The notes under the pieces are model-generated. The model was not told where the DNA came from, ran no database searches, and worked only from the letters and a program-made list of their open reading frames with translations. A stretch of DNA of 64,000 nucleotides from assembly GCA_963777775.1 (NCBI GenBank), contig CAVZRL010000008.1, positions 62,001 through 126,000 of the forward strand, read 5' to 3'. Shown here one piece after another: positions 31,334 to 39,826 of the stretch. How positions within the stretch are numbered: the first letter of the stretch is position 1; each line of letters starts with the position of its first letter. This DNA comes from WHSW01 sp963777775. GTDB lineage: Bacteria; Actinomycetota; Thermoleophilia; Solirubrobacterales; 70-9. Both the position numbers and the translations under genes were made by a program.

Positions 31334-32773
31334 GTGAGCGCGGATCGCCTCACCGGTCTCGACTCCTCCTTCCTGCACCTCGAGCGGGGACCGGCCCACA
31401 TGCACGTCGCCTCGACGACCCTGTTCGAGGGCTCGGTGCCCGACTACGACGACTTTCGCGAGCACATCCGGTCGCGGCTGCACCTGGTGCCGCGGTTCCG
31501 CCAGAAGCTGCGCTTCGTCCCGCTCGGGCAGGGGCGGCCGAAGTGGGTCGACGACCCGCAGTTCAACCTCGACTACCACCTCCGCCACACCGCCCTGCCG
31601 GCCCCGGGCAGCGAGGAGCAGTTGCGCACCCTCGCCGCGCGGGTCTTCTCGCAGCGCCTCGACCGCTCGAAGCCGCTGTGGGAGATGTGGCTGGTTGACG
31701 GGGTCGAGCGCGACCGCTTCGCAATCGTGACCAAGAGCCATCACTGCCTCGTCGACGGGGTCTCGGGGGTTGACATAACCACGGTCCTGTTCGACGCCAC
31801 CCCCGACCCGGCCCCGCCGGCGGTCAGCCCCCCTGCCTGGATCCCGAAGCCCGAGCCCAGCGACGCCGAGATGCTCGCCGAGGCGCTGATCGAGCGCCTC
31901 ACCAGCCCGACCGAGATCTTCCGCGGCGCTCGGGCCGTGTTCCGCGCTCCACGACGGATGGCGCGGGCCGCGGTCGACGGGCTCGAGGCGGCCGGCGCCT
32001 TCGCGCGGACCGGGTTCGGCGCCCCCCACTCACCGTTCAACGTCGAGATCGGCCCCTATCGGCGCTTCGAGATGGTCCAGGCCTCGCTGGACGAACTGAA
32101 GCGGATCAAGAATGCGACCGGTGGCACCGTCAACGACGTGGTCCTGGCAGCGGTCACGGGCGCGCTGGGCCGCTACCTGCGCAGCCACGGACACTCGACC
32201 CGCGAGCTCGAGCTGCGGGCGCTGGTCCCGATCAGCGTTCGTGCCGCCGACGAGCACGGGGCGCTAGGCAACCGGGTATCCGCCTACATGGCGCCGCTCC
32301 CGGTCTGGTGCGACGACCCGGTCGAGCGCCTGGCGCAGGTGAGCGTCACGATGGGCGACCTGAAGCAATCCAGGCAAGCCGTCGGCGCGACACTGATCAC
32401 CGAGCTGGCCGACTTCGCGCCGCCGACGATCGCCGGCCAGGCGGCCCGGCTGCAGTCGGGCCAGCGCTTCTTCAACCTCGTCGTGACCAACGTCCCCGGG
32501 CCACAGTTCCCGCTCTACCTGATGGGCCGCAAGCTCGAGTCGGTTTTCCCGATGGTGCCGCTGGCCAAGCGCCAGGCGGTCTGCTTCGGGATCATGAGCT
32601 ACAACGGCCAGGTCAACTTCGGGCTCACCGCCGACTTCGACACGATGGCCGACCTCGACGTGCTCGCCGCCGACCTCGAGGCCTCGCTGCGGGAGCTCAG
32701 CGAGGCGGCGCCCGAGGAGTCTCGCACCTCGCGGTGGCGGCGCGCCGACGGCCGACAGGCCGCGAAGGCCTGA
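31334..32773 (+). CDS. wax ester synthase/diacylglycerol acyltransferase (WS/DGAT)
   Basis: A 479-residue acyltransferase forming triacylglycerol or wax esters from acyl-CoA. Opens RLTGLDSSFLHLERGPAHMH, has the HHxxxDG active site as SHHCLVDGVSG near residue 136, and the C-terminal NVPGPQFPLYLMG motif. GTG 31334 was chosen because it places the conserved N-terminal motif normally. Suggests storage-lipid synthesis. Confidence 0.92.
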   Translation: MSADRLTGLDSSFLHLERGPAHMHVASTTLFEGSVPDYDDFREHIRSRLHLVPRFRQKLRFVPLGQGRPKWVDDPQFNLDYHLRHTALPAPGSEEQLRTLAARVFSQRLDRSKPLWEMWLVDGVERDRFAIVTKSHHCLVDGVSGVDITTVLFDATPDPAPPAVSPPAWIPKPEPSDAEMLAEALIERLTSPTEIFRGARAVFRAPRRMARAAVDGLEAAGAFARTGFGAPHSPFNVEIGPYRRFEMVQASLDELKRIKNATGGTVNDVVLAAVTGALGRYLRSHGHSTRELELRALVPISVRAADEHGALGNRVSAYMAPLPVWCDDPVERLAQVSVTMGDLKQSRQAVGATLITELADFAPPTIAGQAARLQSGQRFFNLVVTNVPGPQFPLYLMGRKLESVFPMVPLAKRQAVCFGIMSYNGQVNFGLTADFDTMADLDVLAADLEASLRELSEAAPEESRTSRWRRADGRQAAKA

Positions 32774-32807
32774 CCGACGGCCGCGACCGATCGGCCGGCG
32801 GCGACGG

Positions 32808-33221
32808 TCAGAGGTCGCGCATGAAGTCGGGCTCGTGGCCCTCGATGAAGACGAAGAGGGGGTGCGGAATGCCTTCCTGCTTGGCGTCGCGACCGTAGTC
32901 GTGCGGCGTCGGGTCGTCGCTGGGCGCCAACGGTTCGTCGGCGTCCTGCCAAAAGCGTTCGGAGGGGTTCCAGCGCCGCCTGCGAACCGCGGTCTCGAGG
33001 CCGTCCTCCGCGAGCACCTGCTCAACCACCCGCTGCGCCTGTAGGGCCGCCTCGGAGGTCTCGGTGTAGACATACATGCGCTCGCCGTCGCGGGTGACGA
33101 TCACCCGCTCGCCGAGCCGCCGCTCGACATCGTCATCGAGGTCGAGGGTCCGGAGGCGATCGCCAAGCCCGTGCAGGGCGTCGTGGAGGTCGATCTCGAG
33201 CCGGTACTCGTCGCTGGCCAT
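32808..33221 (-). CDS. conserved actinobacterial-type protein of unknown function
   Basis: 137 residues, soluble. N-terminal alpha/beta part (YRLEIDLHDALHGLGDRL, GERMYVYTETSEAALQAQ) and a charged C-terminal tail ending in GHEPDFMRDL. No named family. ATG 33221 has TAGCGT 8 nt upstream. Lies between the WS/DGAT gene (convergent) and the K+ channel gene (divergent). Confidence 0.7.
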   Translation of the reverse strand: MASDEYRLEIDLHDALHGLGDRLRTLDLDDDVERRLGERVIVTRDGERMYVYTETSEAALQAQRVVEQVLAEDGLETAVRRRRWNPSERFWQDADEPLAPSDDPTPHDYGRDAKQEGIPHPLFVFIEGHEPDFMRDL

Positions 33222-33229
33222 GGCGGCAG

Positions 33230-33235
33230 ACGCTA
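33230..33235 (-). promoter_or_regulatory. candidate leaderless -10 box (TAGCGT) for the 137-residue gene
   Basis: Ends 8 nt before ATG 33221. Confidence 0.45.
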
Positions 33236-33309
33236 CCAGCAGCCGACAGGGTGCCGAGCGGCTCACCGAGCGCGCTGTCCCGTCCGGGCCTGCGCGTATA
33301 GAGGGCGTC

Positions 33310-34017
33310 ATGGTGGGCGCCGACCTACCCCCGGACACGTCGCTGCTGCGCCGCCACGCGGATCCGGACGGATACGGATACGGCTGGCTGCTGGTCCTGA
33401 TCCTGAGCTCGCTCGCCTTTCAGCTCGGGGCGCCCGAGACCGAGTCGGCGCGGGCGCTGACGATCGCTCTCCAGGGACTCACCCTGCTCGCCGCGCTCTG
33501 GGTGGCGCGCGTGCCTCGCCGGCTCCTGCAAGGGGCCGCGATCGTCGTCCTGGCCAGCGTCCTGATCGCCGTTGGGGTGCTGATCAGTTCGGTCGAGCTG
33601 AGCTCGGTCAGCGGCAGGCTGGTCGGGCTGCTGCTCGTCGTTCTCGCCCCGCTCGCGATCGCACTCGGGATCGTGCGGCAGGCACGCACCGCGGGGGCGA
33701 TCACGATCCGGACGATGTTCGGCGTGCTCTGCGTGTACCTGCTGATCGGGATGGCGTTCGCCTTCGCCTACGGGCTGATCGCGGGGATCGGGGACGGGGC
33801 GTTTTTCGCCCAGATCGACGACGGGACCCCCGCCGACTTCCTCTACTTCAGCTTCGCCACGATCACCACCACCGGGTTCGGCGACCTGACCGCGGACGAT
33901 GACCTCGGGCGCTCGCTGGCGATCACCGAGGCGTTGATCGGCCAGTTCTATCTGGTCACGGTCGTCGCCCTGATCGTCTCCAACCTGGGGCTGGCCCGCC
34001 GCTCGACCTCCGGGTGA
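33310..34017 (+). CDS. potassium channel family protein
   Basis: A 235-residue membrane protein: four N-terminal hydrophobic helices, then a two-helix pore module with selectivity filter TITTTGFGDLTA. The filter reads GFGD rather than the commoner GYGD. No RCK/TrkA domain follows, so gating is unlikely to be by a cytoplasmic ligand domain. TATAGA and GAGGG precede ATG 33310; either a leaderless or a short-leader start fits. The stop overlaps the GH3 start (GTGA). Confidence 0.87.
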   Translation: MVGADLPPDTSLLRRHADPDGYGYGWLLVLILSSLAFQLGAPETESARALTIALQGLTLLAALWVARVPRRLLQGAAIVVLASVLIAVGVLISSVELSSVSGRLVGLLLVVLAPLAIALGIVRQARTAGAITIRTMFGVLCVYLLIGMAFAFAYGLIAGIGDGAFFAQIDDGTPADFLYFSFATITTTGFGDLTADDDLGRSLAITEALIGQFYLVTVVALIVSNLGLARRSTSG

Positions 34018-35174
34018 GCGAGGACTTGCCCGAGCCGACCGCGCGCGCGAAGGTCGTCCGCCGGCGACAACTGGCGCTGGCGGCGGTCGCGTGCACCGCG
34101 GCGGTCGCGGGCGCGCTGGTCGGGAGCCTGGCCGACGACGAGCAGCAGCCCCCTCGGGACGGCGCTTCGGCGCCCGTGGTCTGCCCGCCCGCGGTCGCCG
34201 CGGACCCGCGACGGCTGACCGGGCAGATGCTGGTCGTGCGCATGGAGGGCAGCGCGACGGGGGACCTGCGACGCCGAGCCCGGCGCGGTGAGATCGGCGG
34301 CGTAGTCCTCTTCCCACCGCTCGACACCGCGACGTCGGCGCTGCGGGCGCAAGTCGAGGCCCTGCGCAAGGCCGCCGCCGCAGGTGGCGCGCCGGCGCCG
34401 CTGGTCACGATCGACCAGGAGGGCGGCGAGGTGAAGCGGCTGCCCGCTGCGCCGCCCGCGCGCACGCCACCCGAGCTCGGGACGGCCGGCCCGACGGCGG
34501 CCCGCGCCGAAGGCCGCGCGACGGGCCGCGCGCTGGCCCGGCTCGGGATCAACGTCGACCTCGCCCCGGTCCTCGACGTGCCGGTCTCAGACGCGTTCAT
34601 CGGCTCGCGGGCATTCGCCGCCGACCCCGAGACGGTAAGCGCAGTCGGGATCGCCTTCGGCCACGGCCTCCAACGCGCGGGCGTCGCGGCGACGGCAAAG
34701 CACTTCCCCGGCCTCGGGCGCGCGGTCACCAACACCGACCTCGCCCCGAGCACCGTCGGCGCGACGCGCGCCGAGCTGCGCACGGACCTGGCGCCATTTC
34801 GCGCCGCGGCCGCCGCCGGGCTCGAGCTGGTGATGGTCTCGAACGCGGTCTATCCGGCGTTCGACCGGGCCTCGCCGGCGTCGCTCTCCCCGACCCTGAT
34901 CCAGGCGCTGCTGCGAGACCGGCTCGGCTACCGCGGCGTCGTGATCAGCGACGACCTCGGCGCCGGCGCGCTCACGGGCATGGGGATCGGCGAGGGGCCT
35001 GCGGCGGTCAGAGCGGCGCGCGGCGGAGTCGACCTGCTGCTCTTCGCCCTCTCGGACGGCTCGGAGGCGCACAGGTCGTTGCGCCGGGCGCTTCGCTCCG
35101 GCCGCCTCGATCGGCGGACCCTGCTCGCGTCCTGTGCCCGCACCACGGAGCTGCGGGCCCGCCTCGCCCGCTAG
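34014..35174 (+). CDS. glycoside hydrolase family 3 protein (NagZ/LpqI-like), membrane-anchored or secreted
   Basis: 386 residues with an N-terminal signal anchor (LALAAVACTAAVAGALVGSL). GH3 marks: LVTIDQEGGEVKRLP, LAPVLDVPVSDAFIGSRAF, KHFPGLGRAVTNTD and the nucleophile Asp in VVISDDLGAG. The Asp-His loop of classical NagZ (DSH) is replaced by NTDLAPST, so the acid/base may differ. Probably a beta-N-acetylhexosaminidase acting on cell-wall fragments. The stop TAG lies in a CTAG shared with the convergent gene. Confidence 0.86.
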   Translation: MSEDLPEPTARAKVVRRRQLALAAVACTAAVAGALVGSLADDEQQPPRDGASAPVVCPPAVAADPRRLTGQMLVVRMEGSATGDLRRRARRGEIGGVVLFPPLDTATSALRAQVEALRKAAAAGGAPAPLVTIDQEGGEVKRLPAAPPARTPPELGTAGPTAARAEGRATGRALARLGINVDLAPVLDVPVSDAFIGSRAFAADPETVSAVGIAFGHGLQRAGVAATAKHFPGLGRAVTNTDLAPSTVGATRAELRTDLAPFRAAAAAGLELVMVSNAVYPAFDRASPASLSPTLIQALLRDRLGYRGVVISDDLGAGALTGMGIGEGPAAVRAARGGVDLLLFALSDGSEAHRSLRRALRSGRLDRRTLLASCARTTELRARLAR

Positions 35175-36721
35175 CCGGGGCGCCCGAGGGCGACGGCGAA
35201 CCGCTGGTGGTCCTTGCGATACGCCCAATCGCGCGCGCTGAAGCCGGCGGTACGGCCGTCGGCATTGATCGCGACCGCCGAGATCCGCTCGAACCGGGCC
35301 GGAGCGTCGAGCGTCAGCCGGGCCTTACCGCCGTGCTCGAGGTAGCGGCGCTTGACCACCACCTCGCCGTCCACTGGGCCGCCGTCGCGCGCCACGAGCG
35401 CGAAGCTCGCTCGCACGCCGTGCTCGGCGGCGCCGCGAAGCACGATCGGCTCGCTGCCCCCGGCACGCACATCGAGCATCCGGAACGCCGTGTGGTCGAG
35501 CGTGAACTCGAGCCGGCGGCCGGGGTGCAATTCCTGCTTGCGACGAACGTCCGGGTAGAGCGCCGCGTCGGGGAAGACGCCGGGCGCGGCCCGCCATTCG
35601 GCCGTCGCCGCGGCGAACTCGGCGAACTCGCGGCTGAAACCGCGCCCGCCGAGGTCGCGGATCGCCTGCTGATAGGCGGCGATCGCGAAGTCGGCCGGGT
35701 CGACTGCCGCCGAGACCTCCCAGGAGCGACGTACGACGTCGAGCCCGAACCCGCCGCCGGGCCCGGTGAGCCAGTGGTTCCAGACCCCGGTGCCGTAGAT
35801 CTTGAGGCCCTTCGCCCCGCTGCGATCGGTGATCGGCACCCCGGGGCGCTCGGCAAAGACCTCGACGTAGTTGAGGTAGTCGTTGACCTCCGGGTAGACG
35901 TGCTCCTCGGCCCACACGGCCGTCGCCTCGAAGAGCCACACGTCCTGGAAGCTGTCGTAGTTCTGCTGCAGCAGGTGGTTGAACTCGTGCGCGACCGTCG
36001 CCCTGGCGGCGTCGAGCGGATCTGCGAAGCCGAACTCCGCCGGCGCATAGTCGTCGTCGATCACCAAGTAGCCGTACTTGCTGCGGGTCTCGCCCTGGCC
36101 CGGGTCGGGCGACTCGTATCCGAACAGACCGGCGTTTCCGAGCTGCTTGAGGTAGATGTCGGCACGCGCCGATGGGTCGGGACCGCACCCGTCGCGGTCC
36201 GGCTTCGGTGGCGCCCAGCCGAGCGGCCCGGGCGTGACCTCGACCTCACGCGAACGCTCGGCCATCGAGAGCACCGCCTCGACGTAGTCGGGTGCCTTGT
36301 CCCCGTCCGCGTCGGTGAGATCGGGCGCGTCGACGAACTCCGGCGAGCTGACGAAGAGGACGCAGAAGTGCTCGCTGGCGGCGCTGGCGACGGGTGCGCC
36401 CCTCGGGAAGCCGTCGCCGTAGCGGTCCGCCGAGCCGTCGGTGGGACGGGCGAGCAGCGCCTTGGCCCGGGTCCGGGCTTCGCCCTCGAGCGCGGGCAGC
36501 GTGGTGGCGAGCGTGTTGAGCGCGGCGCTCGCATCCGCGGGCTCGGCCGCCGCCGGCCCGGGGTCGAGCGCCGCCTCGGCGGCTGCGAGCGCCTGCTCGG
36601 CCCCCGGGGGCTCGGACATGGGTGCGGGCGCTTGGGCGACCGCGGTCGCGGGCAGGGCGAGGGCCAGGGCCGCGCCGGCGACCACAGCGTGCAATCCGCG
36701 TCTGGATGGTCGCCGCGACAA
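35171..36721 (-). CDS. secreted zinc metallopeptidase-like protein (HExxH)
   Basis: 516 residues. Signal peptide after a TTG start (SRRPSRRGLHAVVAGAAL, then cleavage near AVAQA). The zinc site is HEFNH starting at residue 245, followed by QQNYDSFQDVWLFEATAVW; Glu in FEATAVWAEE is a likely third ligand, gluzincin-like. A calcium-like DADGDKAPDY segment lies before it. The C-terminal ~150 residues look like beta-rich ectodomain. Substrate unknown. Export and zinc site are clear; activity is inference. Confidence 0.8.
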   Translation of the reverse strand: MSRRPSRRGLHAVVAGAALALALPATAVAQAPAPMSEPPGAEQALAAAEAALDPGPAAAEPADASAALNTLATTLPALEGEARTRAKALLARPTDGSADRYGDGFPRGAPVASAASEHFCVLFVSSPEFVDAPDLTDADGDKAPDYVEAVLSMAERSREVEVTPGPLGWAPPKPDRDGCGPDPSARADIYLKQLGNAGLFGYESPDPGQGETRSKYGYLVIDDDYAPAEFGFADPLDAARATVAHEFNHLLQQNYDSFQDVWLFEATAVWAEEHVYPEVNDYLNYVEVFAERPGVPITDRSGAKGLKIYGTGVWNHWLTGPGGGFGLDVVRRSWEVSAAVDPADFAIAAYQQAIRDLGGRGFSREFAEFAAATAEWRAAPGVFPDAALYPDVRRKQELHPGRRLEFTLDHTAFRMLDVRAGGSEPIVLRGAAEHGVRASFALVARDGGPVDGEVVVKRRYLEHGGKARLTLDAPARFERISAVAINADGRTAGFSARDWAYRKDHQRFAVALGRPG

Positions 36722-36739
36722 GGTCTCTTTCCGCTGGTG

Positions 36740-36749
36740 AGGATACTTC
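36740..36749. promoter_or_regulatory. TA-centred decamer between the metallopeptidase gene and nadE
   Basis: AGGATACTTC gives TATCCT on the minus strand (18 nt before TTG 36721, leaving a short leader with GGAAAGAG). On the plus strand it gives TACTTC, or ATACTT shifted by one base, 6-7 nt before ATG 36756. Confidence 0.4.
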
Positions 36750-36755
36750 CAGCCC

Positions 36756-38408
36756 ATGAATGAACCCACTCCAGGCCTGCGCGTTGCGCTCGCCCAGGTC
36801 AACCCGACCGTCGGCGACATCGACGGCAACGCGGCGCTGATCGGAGAGTGGATCGACCGGGCGCGTGATTCCGGCGCTCGCCTGGTCGTCTTTCCCGAGC
36901 TCTGCCTGCCCGGCTATCCGGCCGAGGACCTGTACCTGAAGCCCCACTTCCTGAGCGCCAACGCCGCGGCGCTCGAGCGGCTCGCCACCCGCACGGCGGG
37001 GATCGCGGCGCTGGTCGGCTTCGCCGAGCCGGCGCCGGGCGCAGGCGGGCGCCGCGCGGACGCACCCGCGTCGCGTCCGGCCCACAACTCGGTCGCGCTG
37101 CTCGAGGACGGAGAGATCAGCGTCGTGTACCGCAAGAACCGGCTCCCCAATTACGGGGTCTTCGACGAGGTGCGCTACTTCGAGCCCGGCAGCGAGGCCG
37201 CGCTCGCGACCGTCGACGGGGTGGCGGTCGGGTTGACCGTCTGCGAGGACCTGTGGCAGCCGGGCGCACCCGCCTCGCTCGAGGCCGAGCGGGGAGCGCG
37301 CCTGATCCTCAACCCCTCGGGATCGCCCTATCTGCGCGGGAAGGGTCACGATCGGGAGCTGATGTTCGCCGAGCGCGCCCGGGCATACGGGGTGCCGATC
37401 GCGTTCTGCAACCTGGTCGGCGGGCAGGACGAGCTCGTCTTCGACGGCCACAGCTTGATCGTCGACGCGCAGGGCACAGTGGTCGCGCGGGCGCGGCAAT
37501 TCGAGCAGGAGCTGTTGATCTGGGAGCTCGCCGGAGCGCCCCCACCCCCGCCGTCACCGCCATTGTCCGACCTGGACGAGGTCTACGCGGCGCTCACCCT
37601 GGGCGTTCGCGACTACACGCGCAAGAACGGCTTCGAGCGGGTCGCGGTCGGGCTCTCGGGCGGGATCGACTCGGCCTTGGTCGCGCTGCTCGCCGCCGAC
37701 GCGCTCGGCCCCGAGCAGCTCAGCTGCCTGGTCATGCCCTCGCCGCACTCGAGCCCGGACACCCAGGCCGACGCGCGGGCGATCGCCCGCAACCTCGGCG
37801 CAGAGCTGATCGAGCTGCCGATCGGGGCGGCGATGACCGCTTACGACGCGGCCCTCGGCGAGCATTGGAGCGCCACCGGGCTGGCGGCGGAGAACGTCCA
37901 GGCGAGGATCCGCGGCAACCTGCTGATGGCGCTATCCAACGACCGCGGGCTGCTCGTTCTGACGACCGGCAACAAGAGCGAGATGTCGGTCGGCTACTCG
38001 ACCCTGTACGGCGACATGGCCGGCGGGCTCGCGGTCCTCAAGGACGTCCCGAAGCGGCTCGTCTACGACCTCGTCCGCCATCGAAACGCCCGCGCCGAGG
38101 CGGAGCTGGTCCCGGCGAGCGTGCTGGAGCGCGCTCCGTCCGCCGAGCTTCGCCCCGACCAGCGCGACGAGGACTCGCTGCCTCCCTACGAGGTCCTCGA
38201 CCGGATCCTCGAGGGCTACGTCGAGCGCGATCTCTCGCGCGAGCAGCTGATCGCCGAGGGCCTGCCGGAGGAGCACGTCGAAGAGACCATTCGGCTCGTC
38301 GATCGCGCCGAATACAAGCGCCGTCAGGCGCCGCCCGGGATCCGGATCACGAGCCGCGCCTTCGGCCGCGACCGGCGGCTTCCGATCACCAACCGGTTCA
38401 ACGGCTGA
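36756..38408 (+). CDS. nadE: glutamine-dependent NAD+ synthetase
   Basis: A 550-residue two-domain enzyme making NAD+ from nicotinate adenine dinucleotide. The N-terminal nitrilase domain supplies ammonia (Glu in VVFPELCLPGYP, Lys in YRKNRLPNYGVFDE, Cys in TVCEDLWQPG). The C-terminal synthetase domain has the ATP loop VGLSGGIDSALV and TGNKSEMSVGYSTLYGD. It ends RRLPITNRFNG, the usual terminus. Convergent with the PaaI-type gene, 8 nt away. Confidence 0.96.
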   Translation: MNEPTPGLRVALAQVNPTVGDIDGNAALIGEWIDRARDSGARLVVFPELCLPGYPAEDLYLKPHFLSANAAALERLATRTAGIAALVGFAEPAPGAGGRRADAPASRPAHNSVALLEDGEISVVYRKNRLPNYGVFDEVRYFEPGSEAALATVDGVAVGLTVCEDLWQPGAPASLEAERGARLILNPSGSPYLRGKGHDRELMFAERARAYGVPIAFCNLVGGQDELVFDGHSLIVDAQGTVVARARQFEQELLIWELAGAPPPPPSPPLSDLDEVYAALTLGVRDYTRKNGFERVAVGLSGGIDSALVALLAADALGPEQLSCLVMPSPHSSPDTQADARAIARNLGAELIELPIGAAMTAYDAALGEHWSATGLAAENVQARIRGNLLMALSNDRGLLVLTTGNKSEMSVGYSTLYGDMAGGLAVLKDVPKRLVYDLVRHRNARAEAELVPASVLERAPSAELRPDQRDEDSLPPYEVLDRILEGYVERDLSREQLIAEGLPEEHVEETIRLVDRAEYKRRQAPPGIRITSRAFGRDRRLPITNRFNG

Positions 38409-38416
38409 AAGGTGCT

Positions 38417-38815
38417 TCAGCCGGGCGCCGGGCGAACGGCGATCGTCAGCCGCGCGAGGGCGCAGAGGCGGCCCTCGTCGTCGCTCAGGTCACAGTCCCA
38501 GACCCAGGTCGAGCGCCCGCGATGGCGCGCTCGAGCCTCGCAGGTGACTCGCCCCGAGGCGATCGGGCGGATGAAGCTCGTCTGGTTGGCCTGGCCCATC
38601 GCGACCATCCCGTCGGCCGCCACCGCTTCATAGGTGGCACGAGAGCAGAGCGACTCCGCGAGCGTCGCCAGCGCTCCTCCGTGGACGATCCCAAACGGCT
38701 GGCGGATCGTGTCCGTGACCTCGAGTCGAGCGATGGCGTGCTCGGGCGAGAGGTCCACGTACTCGACGCCGATCGCACGGCTGAACCCGTCGGCCTGGTT
38801 GCCACGCTCACTCAT
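38417..38815 (-). CDS. PaaI-type hotdog thioesterase
   Basis: 132 residues. Hotdog-fold signature FGIVHGGALATLAES with the expected VHGG loop, then MVAMGQANQTSFIRPI. Probably hydrolyses acyl- or aryl-CoA esters; substrate unknown. Leaderless start behind TAGGCT (6 nt). Confidence 0.88.
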   Translation of the reverse strand: MSERGNQADGFSRAIGVEYVDLSPEHAIARLEVTDTIRQPFGIVHGGALATLAESLCSRATYEAVAADGMVAMGQANQTSFIRPIASGRVTCEARARHRGRSTWVWDCDLSDDEGRLCALARLTIAVRPAPG

Positions 38816-38821
38816 CGGCCC

Positions 38822-38827
38822 AGCCTA
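38822..38827 (-). promoter_or_regulatory. candidate leaderless -10 box (TAGGCT) for the thioesterase gene
   Basis: Ends 6 nt before ATG 38815. Confidence 0.5.
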
Positions 38828-38894
38828 ATCACAGTGGGCGCGGTCGCGCCCGGGCGGCAGGGTCTTGCGTGCCGTCCCCCCGTAATCACTCATC

Positions 38895-38900
38895 TAGGCT
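38895..38900 (+). promoter_or_regulatory. candidate leaderless -10 box (TAGGCT) for the HTH-TM gene
   Basis: Ends 8 nt before GTG 38909. Confidence 0.5.
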
Positions 38901-38908
38901 TGCCCGAA

Positions 38909-39826
38909 GTGACGATCACCGCTGACCAACAGGCGACGCTGCAGCTCCTCCTCGAGCGCGGCCAGAGCTACTCCGACCTCGCAAGCCTGCTCGGGGTCGA
39001 CGAGGATGAGGTCCGTGAGCGCGCGCGTGGCGCGCTCGCCGAGCTCGGCGGCGCAGATCCGGACCGCCACGTCGGGCTGACCGACTACCTGCTCGGCGAA
39101 GCGGACCCGATCGGTCGCGCCGACGCCTCCCGCCATCTGCGCCAGGATCCCGGCGACCACGCGCTCGTGGCCGTGCTCAGCGAGCGGCTGCGGGAGCTCT
39201 ACCCGAGCGCCGAGCTGCCGCGGCTCCCGGGAGAGCCGCGCCGGACCCGCGCAAGCACGGCGGCGGCGGGCAAGCAGCGGCCGGCGACGCAGCGGCTGGC
39301 GCTGGTGCTCGGCGGTGCGGCGCTCGTGTTGGTCGTGGCTGTGCTCGCGATCGCGGGTGTCTTCGACGGCGGTGAGGGCGGGGACGAGGGCGCCGCGAGC
39401 GCCGGCGCGGACACCGGGGAGCAGGCGGTACCGGTGCGGCTCGAGCCCGAGCCGGGATCCGACGCGGGCGGCGTGGTCGTGTTCGGCCTCGCCGCCACCG
39501 ATGACCCGTTCATCGAGTTCCAGGTCCGCAACCTCGAGCCGGCGACTGCCGACGACGCGTATGTGCTCTGGTTCCTGGCCCGCGACGGCGCCGGCTTCCC
39601 GCTGCCGACCCCGCTTCCGGTCCAGCCCGACGGGACGCTCAGCGACCGGATCTCGGTCCCGGCCGAGATCATCGCCTTCGCCCAGCAGGCGAAGACGATC
39701 GCGATTGCGCTCAACGATCGGCGCCAACTCGATCGCGAGATCAACCGGGCGGTCAGGTCCGGCCAGGGCACGGTCGAGTTCCCCGGTGGGACGGTGCTCT
39801 CGGCGCCGATTCGCGGCGCCGGCTAG
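38909..39826 (+). CDS. single-pass membrane protein with N-terminal HTH and extracytoplasmic RskA-like domain
   Basis: 305 residues in three parts. Residues about 5-45 resemble a sigma-70 region-4-type helix-turn-helix (QSYSDLASLLGVDEDEVRER). One transmembrane helix lies at about 129-152. An outer domain (155-305) has AYVLWFLARDGAGFPLPTPL and ISVPAEIIAFAQQAKTIAIA, loosely like the outer domain of anti-sigma factor RskA. The start GTG fits TAGGCT at 8 nt. No sigma gene is adjacent. Could be a membrane-tethered regulator or an anti-sigma relative; function unproven. Confidence 0.75.
   Translation: MTITADQQATLQLLLERGQSYSDLASLLGVDEDEVRERARGALAELGGADPDRHVGLTDYLLGEADPIGRADASRHLRQDPGDHALVAVLSERLRELYPSAELPRLPGEPRRTRASTAAAGKQRPATQRLALVLGGAALVLVVAVLAIAGVFDGGEGGDEGAASAGADTGEQAVPVRLEPEPGSDAGGVVVFGLAATDDPFIEFQVRNLEPATADDAYVLWFLARDGAGFPLPTPLPVQPDGTLSDRISVPAEIIAFAQQAKTIAIALNDRRQLDREINRAVRSGQGTVEFPGGTVLSAPIRGAG

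Noticed and set aside
35171..35174. CTAG shared by the two convergent stop codons of the GH3 and metallopeptidase genes
   Set aside because: It is a neat overlap, but TAG stops on both strands give CTAG by chance fairly easily. No function is implied.
37253..39826. A frame running from inside nadE through to the end of the HTH-TM gene
   Set aside because: Only the last part (from GTG 38909) has protein-like composition and an upstream -10. The earlier part is an out-of-frame shadow of nadE and antisense to the thioesterase gene.
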